Positions 44,668-54,688 of a stretch of DNA of 57,744 bases are shown here, one piece after another. The notes beneath the pieces are model-generated. The model ran no database searches. It was not told where the DNA came from and worked only from the letters and a program-made list of their open reading frames with translations. The DNA is from Acanthaster planci (lineage: Eukaryota > Echinodermata > Asteroidea > Valvatida > Acanthasteridae). The stretch is taken from NCBI RefSeq assembly GCF_001949145.1, contig NW_019091384.1, forward strand, positions 1,092,160 to 1,149,903, written 5' to 3'. The position numbers and the translations under genes are program-made. The stretch's first letter is position 1, and each line of letters opens with the position of its first letter.

Positions 44668-45600
44668 TCATGCAGGACCAACTGTTACAACCTCAGGGGG
44701 CTCCTCACTTCTTCCCTGAACTTTAATCACTCCATCATCCACAAATTCTACGTCAGTAGATTTGGGACCCTCTACTATTTCCTGCATCAAGGGTTCCTCA
44801 ACCACCTTTGGCTCATATCTCCATGGTTTTAGGGTCTCCCCAGTGTACGGCTTGAGCCTATCTCCATGGACCACAAAAGCCTTACTTCTAGACTTCCGTT
44901 GAATCCTGTAAGTTACATCAGAGAGTTTCTTGACCACTAGAAATAGTCCATCCCAGCGACGTTCTAACTTCGGGGACCTCCCCTTCTTCTTGGACTCATT
45001 GAAAAGCCAGACGAACTGACCTTCAGTCAGTCCTCCTTCATGCACATTGCGGTCATAGTTCCGCTTTTGGCCCCTGGCACTCTGCATGAGACACTCTCTA
45101 GCTCTGTCATGAGCCTCCTGCAGATTCTGCCTCAACCCTTGGGCAAAATCTGTTTTAACTGGGTCCTCCACTGTAGGACCTTCAATTACCAAGTCCACTG
45201 GCAACCTTGTCTCCCTCCCCAGCATCATCATATTCGGGGACTCACCAGTTGACTCCTGGGAGTGCACCGATACGGCAAACACTCGTCCCGGTCATGCTGT
45301 CTGCTCTTCGGTTCAATCATCACCGCGACCATGTTGATCAAAGTCTAATTAAACCGTTCAACCAGTCCATCGGACTTAGGGTTGTACGCTGTAGTTCGAG
45401 TTTTGGATATGCCCAAAACCCGACACATCTCAGCAAACACAGCTGACTCAAAGTTTGTCCCTTGGTCTGAGTGCAATTCCAAAGGAATCCCAAACCTACA
45501 AACTCAGCGACATACTTATTTGCGCCGGTCTCAGCCCTGGCATCGTCCATTTGGAGTAGTAATTCCCAACAACCAATATCTAAGAATTGCCATTGTCACT
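44668..45600 (-). pseudogene. Gypsy-B integrase core and C-terminus
   Basis: The core is frameshifted, with 'FGIPLELHSDQGTNF' and 'TTAYNPKSDGLVERFN' recoverable in another frame at about 45500-45340. 45282-44668 is a 204-codon open frame: 'MMMLGRETRLPVDLVIEGP', 'RGQKRNYDRNVHEGGLTEGQ', 'FVWLFNESKKKGRSPKLERR' and 'VVHGDRLKPYTGE', the GPY/F-type C-terminal module. Unlike Gypsy-A, no zinc-finger ORF follows. Confidence 0.85.
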
Positions 45601-45715
45601 CTGTGGCAGTGGCCCCAGCAAGTTCGCAGCCACTCTTTCCATACACTCGCCAACCATGTACTGTTGTAAGGGGGAATCTCTCCTCTTCACAGGAGACTTC
45701 CTCCTCCCACACAGT

Positions 45716-46735
45716 TCACACTGTCTTAATAAAAGACCTCACGCCAGCGGTCATTCCCGGCCAGTAATACTGCAGTTTTACTTTGGCCAGTGTCTTTGTA
45801 ACAACCACATGAAGCTCACGATGGACCTCTTCTCGAAGCTTCCTCGGAAGTACAAAGCGCCACCTGACTGACTTCCTATCGTTGGTCTCCCAGCTTCTGT
45901 AAAGCATCCCATCGCGCATTTGCAACTGGTCCCAGAGGGACCATGGCGTCTTGCGGGCAGCCGAAGTGCTTGAAACAGTTTCCCAAAGAGGTCTACTGCT
46001 CAGCTCCTCCTTAGATACAATCCAACTCATGCTGGGATCCTCCAGCTGTGCTTGCCTGACAGAATCCCTAGGCATACAAGATTGGGTAAAAATACCCCTT
46101 ACCTCAACCTTTGGGATCCCAGGATCAGCAAGAACCTCTCCCTGACCCACAGCAACACCAGGAGGCTTAGCGCTCCCAACACCCTCAGGTACCTGAGGTG
46201 CCTCCACTGCCTCCTCATCACCATCATTCCGACCACACTGCTTACAGACCTTCCTGGGCAACCCATCGGCATTCCCACGCTTTCGTCCAGGTCGGTGTTG
46301 AATAGTCAAATCATACTCACCGGTGACTTCAAGCCATCTAGCAAGCTGGCCCTCGGGGCTCTTGAAATTAAGCAACCACCGGAGGGCAGCATGATCAGTG
46401 CGAAGGACAACCTTCCTACCATACAGGTACTGCCTGAACTGTTTCAAGTAGACCACCACCGCCAACAGCTCCCACCGCGTAACACAGTAGTTCTTTTCAG
46501 CCCTATCCAGCTTGCGGCTGGCATAGGCGATAACTTTCTCTTCCCCTCCGTGGACCTGGGACAAAGCTGCCCCTATTCCAACCCCACTAACGTCTGTATC
46601 TAGGATGTAGTCACTGTTTGGTACAGGATAAGCCAAAACAGGTGCTGTCTGCAACTTCTCTTGAAGCTCCTCAAATGCTTCTTGGCAAGCCTCCGTCCAG
46701 ACAAATTTTCTTGCCTTTTCAGTCAAGGCATGCAA
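45716..46735 (-). pseudogene. Gypsy-B RNase H and integrase N-terminus
   Basis: 340-codon frame. RNase H/connection blocks: 'ACQEAFEELQEKLQTAPVLA', 'YILDTDVSGVGIGAALSQ', 'VIAYASRKLDRAEKNYCVTR', 'VVLRTDHAALRWLLNFKSPE'. Then come the tether 'EYDLTIQHRPGRKRGNADGL' and the start of the integrase zinc domain 'HRELHVVVTKTLAKVKLQYY'. The second His-containing segment 'GGHLG' expected there is missing. It ends at a stop after 'VRSFIKTV'. Confidence 0.88.
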
Positions 46736-46777
46736 CAGTGAGGCCGCCTCAGCAAACCCACTGATTAACCGCCTATA

Positions 46778-47779
46778 CTACGAAGAGAGGCCGACAAAGC
46801 TTCGCACTTCCTTCACACTCTTAGGTGTCAGCCACTCAGCCACGGCTCGCACCTTTTTGGGGTCCGTAGTTACACCCTTTGACGACACAATGTGTCCCAG
46901 GTAATTAGCCTGCTTCTGGAACAAGTGGCACTTACTTAGCTTCAATTTCAATCCAGCTTCTCTCATCCTGGAGACAACGACTCTCAGTCGCTCAATCTCC
47001 TCCTTGACCGTTTTTTTTTCCGGACTAAAAACCACATTTGCAGCCCAGGGACTGTTGGACGGCTCAATAATGCCCCTTTTCTGCAAGTCTTCAACTTGTT
47101 TCATAATCTCCTGCTGATTGCACAGTGGGTGGCGCCTTGGCCTCTCTTTGATTGGCTGCGCATCACCAGTATTAATCTGGTGTCTCACCACCTCAGTTCG
47201 CCCTATATCACGTTCGCCCAAAGAAAAGACATCTTGAAATTCAACCAGGCAAGACGTCACCTCAGCATGATAATCCTCACTGAGGTTGACCTTACTACGG
47301 TCAAATAAATCATGCAGGTGACTCGGGAGTTTCCAACACAGGCCTCTGTTCTTTGGCCATTTTATAGTAGACCCGACTACTGACCAATGTGTCTGTAGAC
47401 CCTGAGTCCACCAAAAACCTCCAGTCTGCCCCTCGCACAACACCATTAATAAACAACCCATACCTAGGCCGAACACCGAAATTAAGCTGAGTGCCTGTAG
47501 GCTCTCTGCCTTCTGATTTCCGCCTCTTCCTGTCGTCGTTTGTTTCTTGTTTGGGCCCTCTGGAACATTCAGCCTTCCTGCGGGCCCTTCGGTCGGCTGG
47601 TTGGCGTTTCCCAGCTTTTTTCTCTGCTTGCCACGTTTAGGGCACTCCTGAGAGAAATGAGCATTCTCACCACATTTGAAACACTTTGACTCACTAGGCT
47701 TCTTTCTCTCAGGCTGTGAAGACAGCTGTTCACCCGGATTCAGACTTTGTTTGGTGAGTCCCGTCAGTAACTCAACCAT
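46778..47779 (-). pseudogene. Gypsy-B zinc knuckle to RT remnant
   Basis: One open frame of 333 codons that fuses distant parts. The nucleocapsid knuckle 'CFKCGENAHFSQEC' (C-x2-C-x4-H-x4-C) comes first. A protease with 'FLVDSGSTDTLVSS' is present but in another frame (about 47480-47330). The linker 'LVEFQDVFSLGERDIGRTEV' and 'RRHPLCNQQEIMKQVEDLQK' run into 'IIEPSNSPWAANVVF'. This jumps directly to 'EEIERLRVVVSRMREAGLKL', removing the whole RT palm including YxDD. It ends with 'KANYLGHIVSSKGV'-type and 'VRSFVGL' blocks. Confidence 0.88.
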
Positions 47780-48139
47780 CTGGTCTAATCTCTTCGACTT
47801 TGAAGGCCAGCATTTTCCTTAAGTTTCTTAAGACGCTGCTCAGTGTCAGAGTCGATAGCCCTCGCTAATTTTGCTGGCTTTCCCTCTGCTCTCCTTCGAC
47901 CTCAATCTTTTCAACGTTCTCGGTCTCAAGGGCGGCCCGTATCGCTTCATCCAATGTTTTTGGACAAACACGATGAATGCCTTCCTTCACGACCTGACTA
48001 CTAACTGCGTCAACGAAGTGATTCTTCCCAAGGCGTTCTCATACCTCTTCAGGGATTTCAGGGTAAGCCTTCACCATGAGATCACGGACTGCTTGGCCCC
48101 GCTCCTGTAGAGTTTCTTTAGGCCCCTGTCGCCTATGTC

Positions 48140-48572
48140 TTAACTCCACCAAATAGTTTGTTGACCAGGCCCAAATCTTCGCTCCAACACCTTGACAAGT
48201 TCACTGTAAGTGAACTTTTTCGAGCCATCGCCAAGACTTCGCAGGGCATCACCCTGGAGACTAGCAGCCAGAAATTCTGCTGCCCGTTCCTCACTCCACA
48301 GATTCACCTTCCTGCATGCCTCAAAATGTCGGTAATAATCGTTCCACAGAACTTTACCGTGGTATCGGTCGGAGTTAATTGTTATTCTGTGAGGCTTACT
48401 CTGAGGTTTACGAGGAAACTCAGCACCGACTGACCGTGACTCCTTTTTGAGTGACCAAGGTCCCTCTCCAGGCGAATCAACCTCACCAACAACCTTGTTT
48501 GTCTTCACCACTTTGGAGTGGTGGCAAAACTAACCAAGACGCAATGTTGCTCTCGTTCTCTTCCGCCATCAT
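48140..48572 (-). pseudogene. Gypsy-B gag
   Basis: Likely start MMAEENESNIASW at 48572, then a frameshift into the 48511-48140 frame. That frame carries 'YHGKVLWNDYYRHFEACRKV', 'LAASLQGDALRSLGDG' and 'TYSELVKVLERRFGPGQQ', the classic Gypsy capsid pattern ('W..Y...FE......W....A..L...L.G.A......'). Confidence 0.85.
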
Positions 48573-48610
48573 CCTTATAGTTAACAAACGGATTAATGCA
48601 AGGGTTCACT

Positions 48611-51204
48611 GCTGGTGTTGGAGTTTATTATAAGGCCAAGGGGGGAAACCTCGACGGCCATGGTCTTAAGAACTTGGACTGCAGTCTGAGCCAGTTCAGC
48701 AAGTAGCACATCATCATAGGCATAACAGAGGTCCGTGATAGTGCCATGGTAGTCCACACCCACTCGCACCGAAACTTCAAATGTCCCATTCAACCAATAG
48801 TCAATTGCCACGTTGAAGAGGTTCCGTGCTGCCACACATTCCTGACGCACCCCTAGCTCTTGTGGAGCGCTCAGATATAGATGAACCTTCCCTAGCGCAA
48901 CATCTGGTGTTTGTGTACAGAGGCTTAGCGGTTTTGGAGGAATGCCAGTTTCCTGGAAAAGTAACCATTATGCAAGTCGGTCCAGAGAGTCAAAAGCGCT
49001 TTTTAAGTCCACATAAGCTGCTGTAAGAGGACAGTGGATCTCTTGGCGTGGGGTAAAACCAGCATGTTGAGGCCGGCGCTTCTCCAAAAAGAGAGGCAGA
49101 ATCCAGAGGAGGATGACCCTCGGGACAACTTTTCCTGAGTCTGACAGCAGTGTAATTGGTATGCAGCTTGAGAGCTGACGGCGGTCACCTTTGTTTTTGT
49201 ACAGGGAAACCATGATTCCATCGCGCCATGACTCAGGAACAGCCTCAGACTCCCAGATCTGCTCGCACAGGCCAGCGAGGTACCCTGAGGTCGGAGTGAT
49301 GGCAGCCTTGAGCATTTCATGTGTGATATCGTCGGGTCCGGCAGTCTTTCCTTTGGGAAGCTTCTAGATCACAGATGCAATCTCCTCCGCGGTTGTTGGA
49401 TCAGTGTGGATTGTAGGATCAGGCATACCACGTTCTGCGAAGGCCTGCGGACGGGCATCGGCAGGGTGTGAGGATTTGTCAGTAGCTGCAGTGTTCATTC
49501 CAGCGTTGCAGTCTGGACTGGGTGTGGGTCAGGAGCGAACCATCTGTTGCAAGCAGAGGGAAACAGAACTGTTTGTCATCGCTGCACAGGGAGCAGATGC
49601 ATCTAAAGGCAGCTCTGTTGTACTGGTGCGTAAAAGTATCCCCTGCGCTTTGAGCCACATTATCCTGCCAAGCTTCTTTATCCAGTGGTATGCTGCGTCG
49701 TCTGTCCCAACACAAGGCATCCACCAGGCATCGGTAGGCATCCAGCTGTCCGTCAAGCCTTGCTTTACGACATTCTTCCACTAGGTAAGAGACCTGCCTG
49801 AGATCCATGACTTGCGGCGAGCATGCTGTCCAGCGACCTCAGTGGCGCTAGACGTATGGGCAGACTGAAAAAAATTCCAGGAGGCCTCTATGTCAGTGTG
49901 TGGGAGACCCCCAGCCAGTTTTTGCGTGACAATCTCACCAAACAGGATTGCATTTCTACTTAAACCATCTTTGTAATAGCGCTTTGGTGCAGCTGGAATG
50001 TGACGAAGAAGCTTCACCCGGACAGTGGCCACCACAGGGCGATGGTCAGTACGGCCAAACTCGGCACTGCGATAAACCCAGCAATCCGTGAGAACATTCC
50101 ATCGTCCATCGTCAGGATACGGTCAATGGTCTGATGCTACCGTCATTGGAGTACAAGGTGAGCTGATAGGTGAGTTTATGTGGGAACCAGGACAAAGCAA
50201 TACGGAGGTTTGCGGCTGCAGATAACCCAGGAGTCTAAAGCCGTTTTCATTCGCCACTCCAGCAGAGTGCAGTCCTAGGATACCCCTGGAGCCAATGCGG
50301 TCTGCGCCAACAGTCGCGTTGAAATCGCCCAGCACAATGGTAACATCATGCTTGGAGATTGCTACAGCTTATGTTGTAAACAGTCGTACAAAACATCCTT
50401 GTCAGTGTCATCAGCCATCTCCATTGGGGCATAACAGCAGAAGATGGAAACAAAGCCGCAAGTGTGATGCAGTCTGGCGCAGATGAGCCGAGGGTCCAAT
50501 GATTTCTACGTGACCAGAGAGGAGCCACCTGGCGGTGGAGTGCGATTGCGACACCCTGAAAATGTAGTAAACTGTGACCGCTCCAGAGCAGCCTGTACTC
50601 CCCGCGTCAGGCCTCCTGCAGGCCAGCTGCCACGATGTTCAGGCGCTGAAGCTCACTGCTCAGAAGGGAGAGGCGTCCATTACCATTCAAGGTCAGAATG
50701 TTCCAGGAAGCAAATCGATGACAGTGGCAGAAGATGTTAGTGGTCCGATTGCACCGGTGTCAATGGGCCCTTTAGGGAGGCCACGTCATTGGGTCCTGGG
50801 GCAGACAAGAACGCAGGGGTAGAAACAGAGGTAATGGAGTATAGTGCCGTAACAGGAAGGGTTCATCTGGAGGGGTTGTTAGCCCCCCGCAGACTAGACG
50901 GGTGGAGGGATTGCCTCCTGAGTCTCCCGACAGGTCTAAGTTGCATAAGGGACTGCATGCTGCATACGAAGTATCCAGCTGTAACGATCTCGTACCGTTG
51001 GATCGTGGACCCCAATGCCGAGAGAAAAGGACTGCGTCTGTTCAGTGATCTCTCCCTTTCTAAAGCTCTCCCCCACAGGTTCTTTTTGTGCACCCAATCC
51101 TGTCCGCCAGCTGTCCTCAAGTTTCCGCGTCATTCTAGGAACGTGGAGCGTCTGAACATTGTTGGACTGGGATAATTGACCCGAGAGAACTGCACTCATG
51201 GGGA
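48611..51204 (-). mobile_element. LINE with AP endonuclease and RT, 3' truncated
   Basis: Minus strand. The endonuclease region runs from about 50.6 to 50.1 kb ('HTCGFVSIFCCYAPMEMADD', then 'MLGDFNATVGADRIGSRG'). The connector follows ('EECRKARLDGQLDAYRCLVD', 'AFRCICSLCSDDKQF', 'LLATDGSLLTHTQSRLQRWN') and then RT: 'LCEQIWESEAVPESWRDGI', 'SLYKNKGDRRQLSSC', 'HAGFTPRQEIHCPLTAAYVD'. At 48850-48611 'NLFNVAIDYWLNGTFEVS' leads to an altered active site 'LCYAYDDVLLAELA'. The element stops at the Gypsy-B gag border. Several frameshifts. It is a different family from the LINE at 0.4-2 kb. Confidence 0.85.
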
Positions 51205-51357
51205 GTTGAGGAGGTAGCTCGCTATCACATCGATACTACTGTGAAACCATACTTGCTGGCAAGGTGATGCAGCAGGTGATGGCTACTTCTTTTTTGGCGC
51301 GGAAGACCAAAAAAGGTGACAGGTTATGGACCCGCTTTCCGATCTGTCATGAAGGAT

Positions 51358-51425
51358 GGACTAGGACTGTAGATTCGTGCGAATTCGCCTCGCCCATTCT
51401 TTGCACGAATCTACAGTTCTATTCT
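51358..51425. repeat. Near-perfect 22-bp stem hairpin
   Basis: 51362-51383 pairs with 51400-51421 over 22 bp with two G-U wobbles and no mismatch: arm 5' 'TAGGACTGTAGATTCGTGCG', then AA; arm 3' TTTGCAC.. to ..ACAGTTCTA. The loop is 16 nt. Three more pairs form outside after one mismatch. The size and shape resemble a microRNA precursor or a tiny foldback repeat. It lies between the LINE 5' end and the solo LTR. Confidence 0.7.
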
Positions 51426-51619
51426 CTGACTTAAACTATTTCCCTTTGTTGCACGAACATGAAGTCTCCAGACTGTGACGCTCTCTCTGTTAACCCTTCG
51501 CCTGAGTGCACACCCGTTTCATTTGTGCACCGGATTTGGCTACGCGAAACACTAGAGTCAACACTGTCAGTGCTGGATACATACTCTCTCTTCTTCCTCT
51601 TGCGCCTTGGAGTCATTAT

Positions 51620-51897
51620 TGTAGCGCCGGCGGGTCCGGCCGGTGGGGGCGCCAGTTCGGACCCGCATGGAGTTGGCTGGCTGCCCGCGCTGGTTGCGAA
51701 CGGCCCGCGGTTTTCCCGCCTCGCGCCTGCGCAGTCCCTGCCGTCAGGCGCCATATTGTAAAAAGGATTGTCGGAAGAGGACATTGTGGTGCTGTCAGAT
51801 TGCGACAGAATAAAGCAGAGATTTTTGGGACCAGAACAGTGAGTTGCACCAGCGTGTCGTTCTTACAGTGTCGAACCCGGCAGCGGGACACGCTACA
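51620..51897 (+). mobile_element. Solo LTR with 4-bp target-site duplication
   Basis: 278 bp, begins TGTAGCG and ends CGCTACA (inverted termini), flanked by TTAT at 51616-51619 and 51898-51901. GC-rich U3-like part, AATAAA at 51809-51814, then a short R-U5. No internal coding region adjoins it, so it is a recombination product. The insertion splits a segment whose left half resembles 51990-52075. Confidence 0.85.
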
Positions 51898-54139
51898 TTA
51901 TTATATGTGCGTCATGCAGTAAAACCAATCGGACTTAACAGGACTCTATGAAATTTAGGAATGCCAGATAAACTTCATGAGAGTGTTTGTGCAGTCAATA
52001 CTGAGTGCTGTATATACAAGTATTCTTTTCTCTTCCTCTTTCGCCTTGGGTTCATTCTTATGTGTGCCACTGCAGCGAAACCTGGACTAAACCATATCAC
52101 GGGACTATATGAAAATGAGGAATGCTATATCAACGTCAAGAAATTATGGTTAGCACTTTTCGAACTCCTTCACAAACCACTCAAAATGAGGTTCACTGAT
52201 CTTTACATATTCTTATGTATAAATAATTCTGAAATGCCCACTTACTACACATTGCTATTTCGTTTTGGAGAATGAGCAACCTTGGATTCTAATTACGATG
52301 CAGATTTTGGAGTTCAATAGCAATAAATAATTTGTGTAAAGCGCACATATCCACAAAAAATTGCCAGTAGCGCTACAAAATTAACAGCGCAAGAAAATTT
52401 ACAGGCTGACTCTTTAAGCAAGATTTATACAAGTATGTTTCAAAGCTGTTTCAAAAAAGTGAGTAATGGAACGCAGAGTTAAGGAGTAGGCCTACTAATC
52501 CTGACAGATCTATCACCTCCGACCGGTATGTATGGTGGCCATGGAGAGACATCGCCAATTGTCAATATTGACGTCAGTATTTGCAACCTAATTTACGACC
52601 CGCTCTCTGGTCGCGAATATTGCCGTCATAATTTGAAAAGGTATATTTGACTATTATCTTTCGGAACCACCTTCAACATGGGGAGGGGGGTTAAGTAAAT
52701 GTTTCCCCAGACAATAAGTGTATTTTCGTTGACCTATACGAAACACAGAATTTTGCAACGCATACTTTATAAGCCAGTAACGGTAGTCATCAACCAAGTG
52801 CAAAGTAATTTACACGGGCATTGACTGGTCCGAAGTAGATCTTTGTTCAGCTATGCACAGGAAATTCATCAGGGCCATTTCGAAACTATTTGGCTGTGGC
52901 TTGAATTTCCCCACAAGTCTATGGTGGTGGCCTCAGCCAGTACCAATAAATATAGTCATGAAAAACTTCAAGCCAAGTAAGTTGGACATGGCATTATATA
53001 ACCTGAACGTTTTATGTTCCGCAAGACTATGCTCTTGAAACCTTTTAAGACTGGAACCAATTACCTGCGTGGTTTGAAGGCTTTCATTTTGACATCTTGG
53101 AGCATTTTAAAGCATACAATCTTGCCTTGTATCTGAAAAATCCGTCTGCATGGTTTCGAATAAAAATCCATTCGCTTCAGATACACGTACTACAAAGTTG
53201 GAGCTCTTACGCAATTTTACCCCTTCTTTTTAACAGGCCATCCAACCCCATCGAGACGCTTGCGGGTTATCCTCTAGAATAAAGACCACTTTGAGAGCAG
53301 TCGCTAACTAAAGCTTTTAGGATTTTTTTTAATATGCAAACTTTCATGAGGCTAATGGCAGTTTTGGGAAGTTAAATCATTTTCGACACGGGTACATACA
53401 TCAGGAATGTACCCATGAAATATTGTAAATTGAACATTTTTTATTGTGGATGTAGCCACAGCTTTCTGCACTCCACCGCTATCAATAACATCTCTTGAAA
53501 TAAGACTTTTTTCATCTTTTGCATCAATCAAGAATCAGTTCCAATGATAAGTTGGACTTTCGTTGTGTGAAATGAACAGCCCCTTATGTGGTGGGGTGAT
53601 TTCTGTACTAAATAAAATGGGCCATACTTGGAAAATATACAGGAGGCAACTCTACATAAACGAGATTCTTTATGTGTGTACACCTGTTTTTAATTTCCAA
53701 GCGTACATTTTTGAAATATCTTTATTAAAATGCTTTAGCAACTTGCACACTGCCAAAGCATGTCAATGTTCTTTTTGTAAACTCTACGACTGAGTTTTGG
53801 TTCACTGCTTGATTTAACAAAACTTTGTGTCCTGTACATTGAGAAGGAAGGTAGACTACATGAATTAAAAAAGGGAAAGGATATTGGAATGCAAACATCA
53901 GACATCGATGCCTTCAAGTACCATAATGTTAATATGGCAGCTGACTGCTTACACCTCGATTAACAGAAACAAAGTGTGATTTCAAATACTTGTTTGAAAA
54001 CAAATAACTTCCTCATTGGGTGCAACCTTAAGTTGCAAAACTGTGCCTTAGGAAAAAAGGCTAGATGAAAATTCTTTTCTCTATGGAGCCCAAAAGAGTA
54101 TAAAAGTGTTAGACAAAACAACTTGCTAAACAAGACATT
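51898..54139. other. Intergenic sequence between solo LTR and SYMPK
   Basis: Contains a partial MITE copy at 52527-52640 and otherwise AT-rich DNA. Plus frames 51961-52275, 52853-53038 and 53563-53793 have no recognisable domains. Confidence 0.5.
52527..52640. mobile_element. Partial copy of the CRE-bearing MITE
   Basis: The left end 'TGGCCATGGAGAGACATCGC' continues as 'CAATTGTCAATATTGACGTC' and 'GGTCGCGAATATTG', matching the ends and interior of 9892-10116. TGACGTCA is at 52569-52576. The right end is missing. Confidence 0.6.
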
Positions 54140-54688
54140 TAGCTTACACCTTGAGTAAGTTTATTCAAACGACCACATTTGCTGCCAATTTTTGAATGAC
54201 CTTGATCAAATCAGCCCTGGTTTCAATTAAATTCTGTCCAGTTGGTGACATGAGAACAAATGGGCATCACTAGACCATATAAATAAAAATGGAGGGGGGG
54301 GTCGTGATTTTACCATAAAGAACAACTACCTGCCCACAAAAAGCAGGTGTGGCCTTGGAGTCACAACCACCTCAAGACTGAACACAAGGCCAGACATGAC
54401 CACTCACATACAACAGGGTGAAGAGTAACTGAGAAATGCTTTTGGTGCAATTTGAACAGCTTGTGACATGTCCTCAGATATTGTCAGGTATTGTCTTGAT
54501 CTTTTGGGGTAGACTACGACAGGGGTTGGGGATAACATCTGCCCATCGCCTCTTGCAACACCCAAGGGACACCTCTGAGACAATCTATCAATATGCTTTG
54601 AAGACATGACAGTGAATCCTGTCAAATTACAAAAACTGCAAAGTTCACTGAATAAAAAAATCACAAAAAACTTCTCATTGGGGTGCAA
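54140..54688 (-). other. SYMPK: Probable SYMPK 3' untranslated region
   Basis: Non-coding sequence after the SYMPK stop. The first canonical AATAAA on the minus strand is at 54165-54160, which would place cleavage near 54140, giving a 3' UTR of about 550 nt. The cleavage site is inferred. Confidence 0.5.
54160..54165 (-). promoter_or_regulatory. Candidate poly(A) signal for SYMPK
   Basis: AATAAA on the minus strand, about 530 nt after the stop codon, followed by 'CTTACTCAAGGTGT' with a GT-containing downstream stretch. Confidence 0.45.

Larger units (their letters stand above)
44647..48590 (-). mobile_element. Gypsy-B: Ty3/Gypsy retrotransposon with internal deletions
   Basis: On the minus strand the order is gag start at 48572, gag (48511-48140), zinc knuckle, protease remnant, linker and RT remnant (47779-46778), RNase H and integrase N-terminus (46735-45716), integrase core (about 45560-45290) and integrase C-terminus (45282-44668). 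A purine-rich tract 'AAGGACAAGGGGAAAGG' at 44648-44664 fits a polypurine tract, so a 3' LTR may start at 44647 (TGAAAATGG). There is no 5' LTR: the gag start abuts a LINE at about 48.6 kb. It is related in layout to Gypsy-A. Confidence 0.88.

Noticed and set aside
46052-46603. 183-codon plus-strand frame
   Set aside because: Antisense shadow of the Gypsy-B RNase H/integrase coding sequence.
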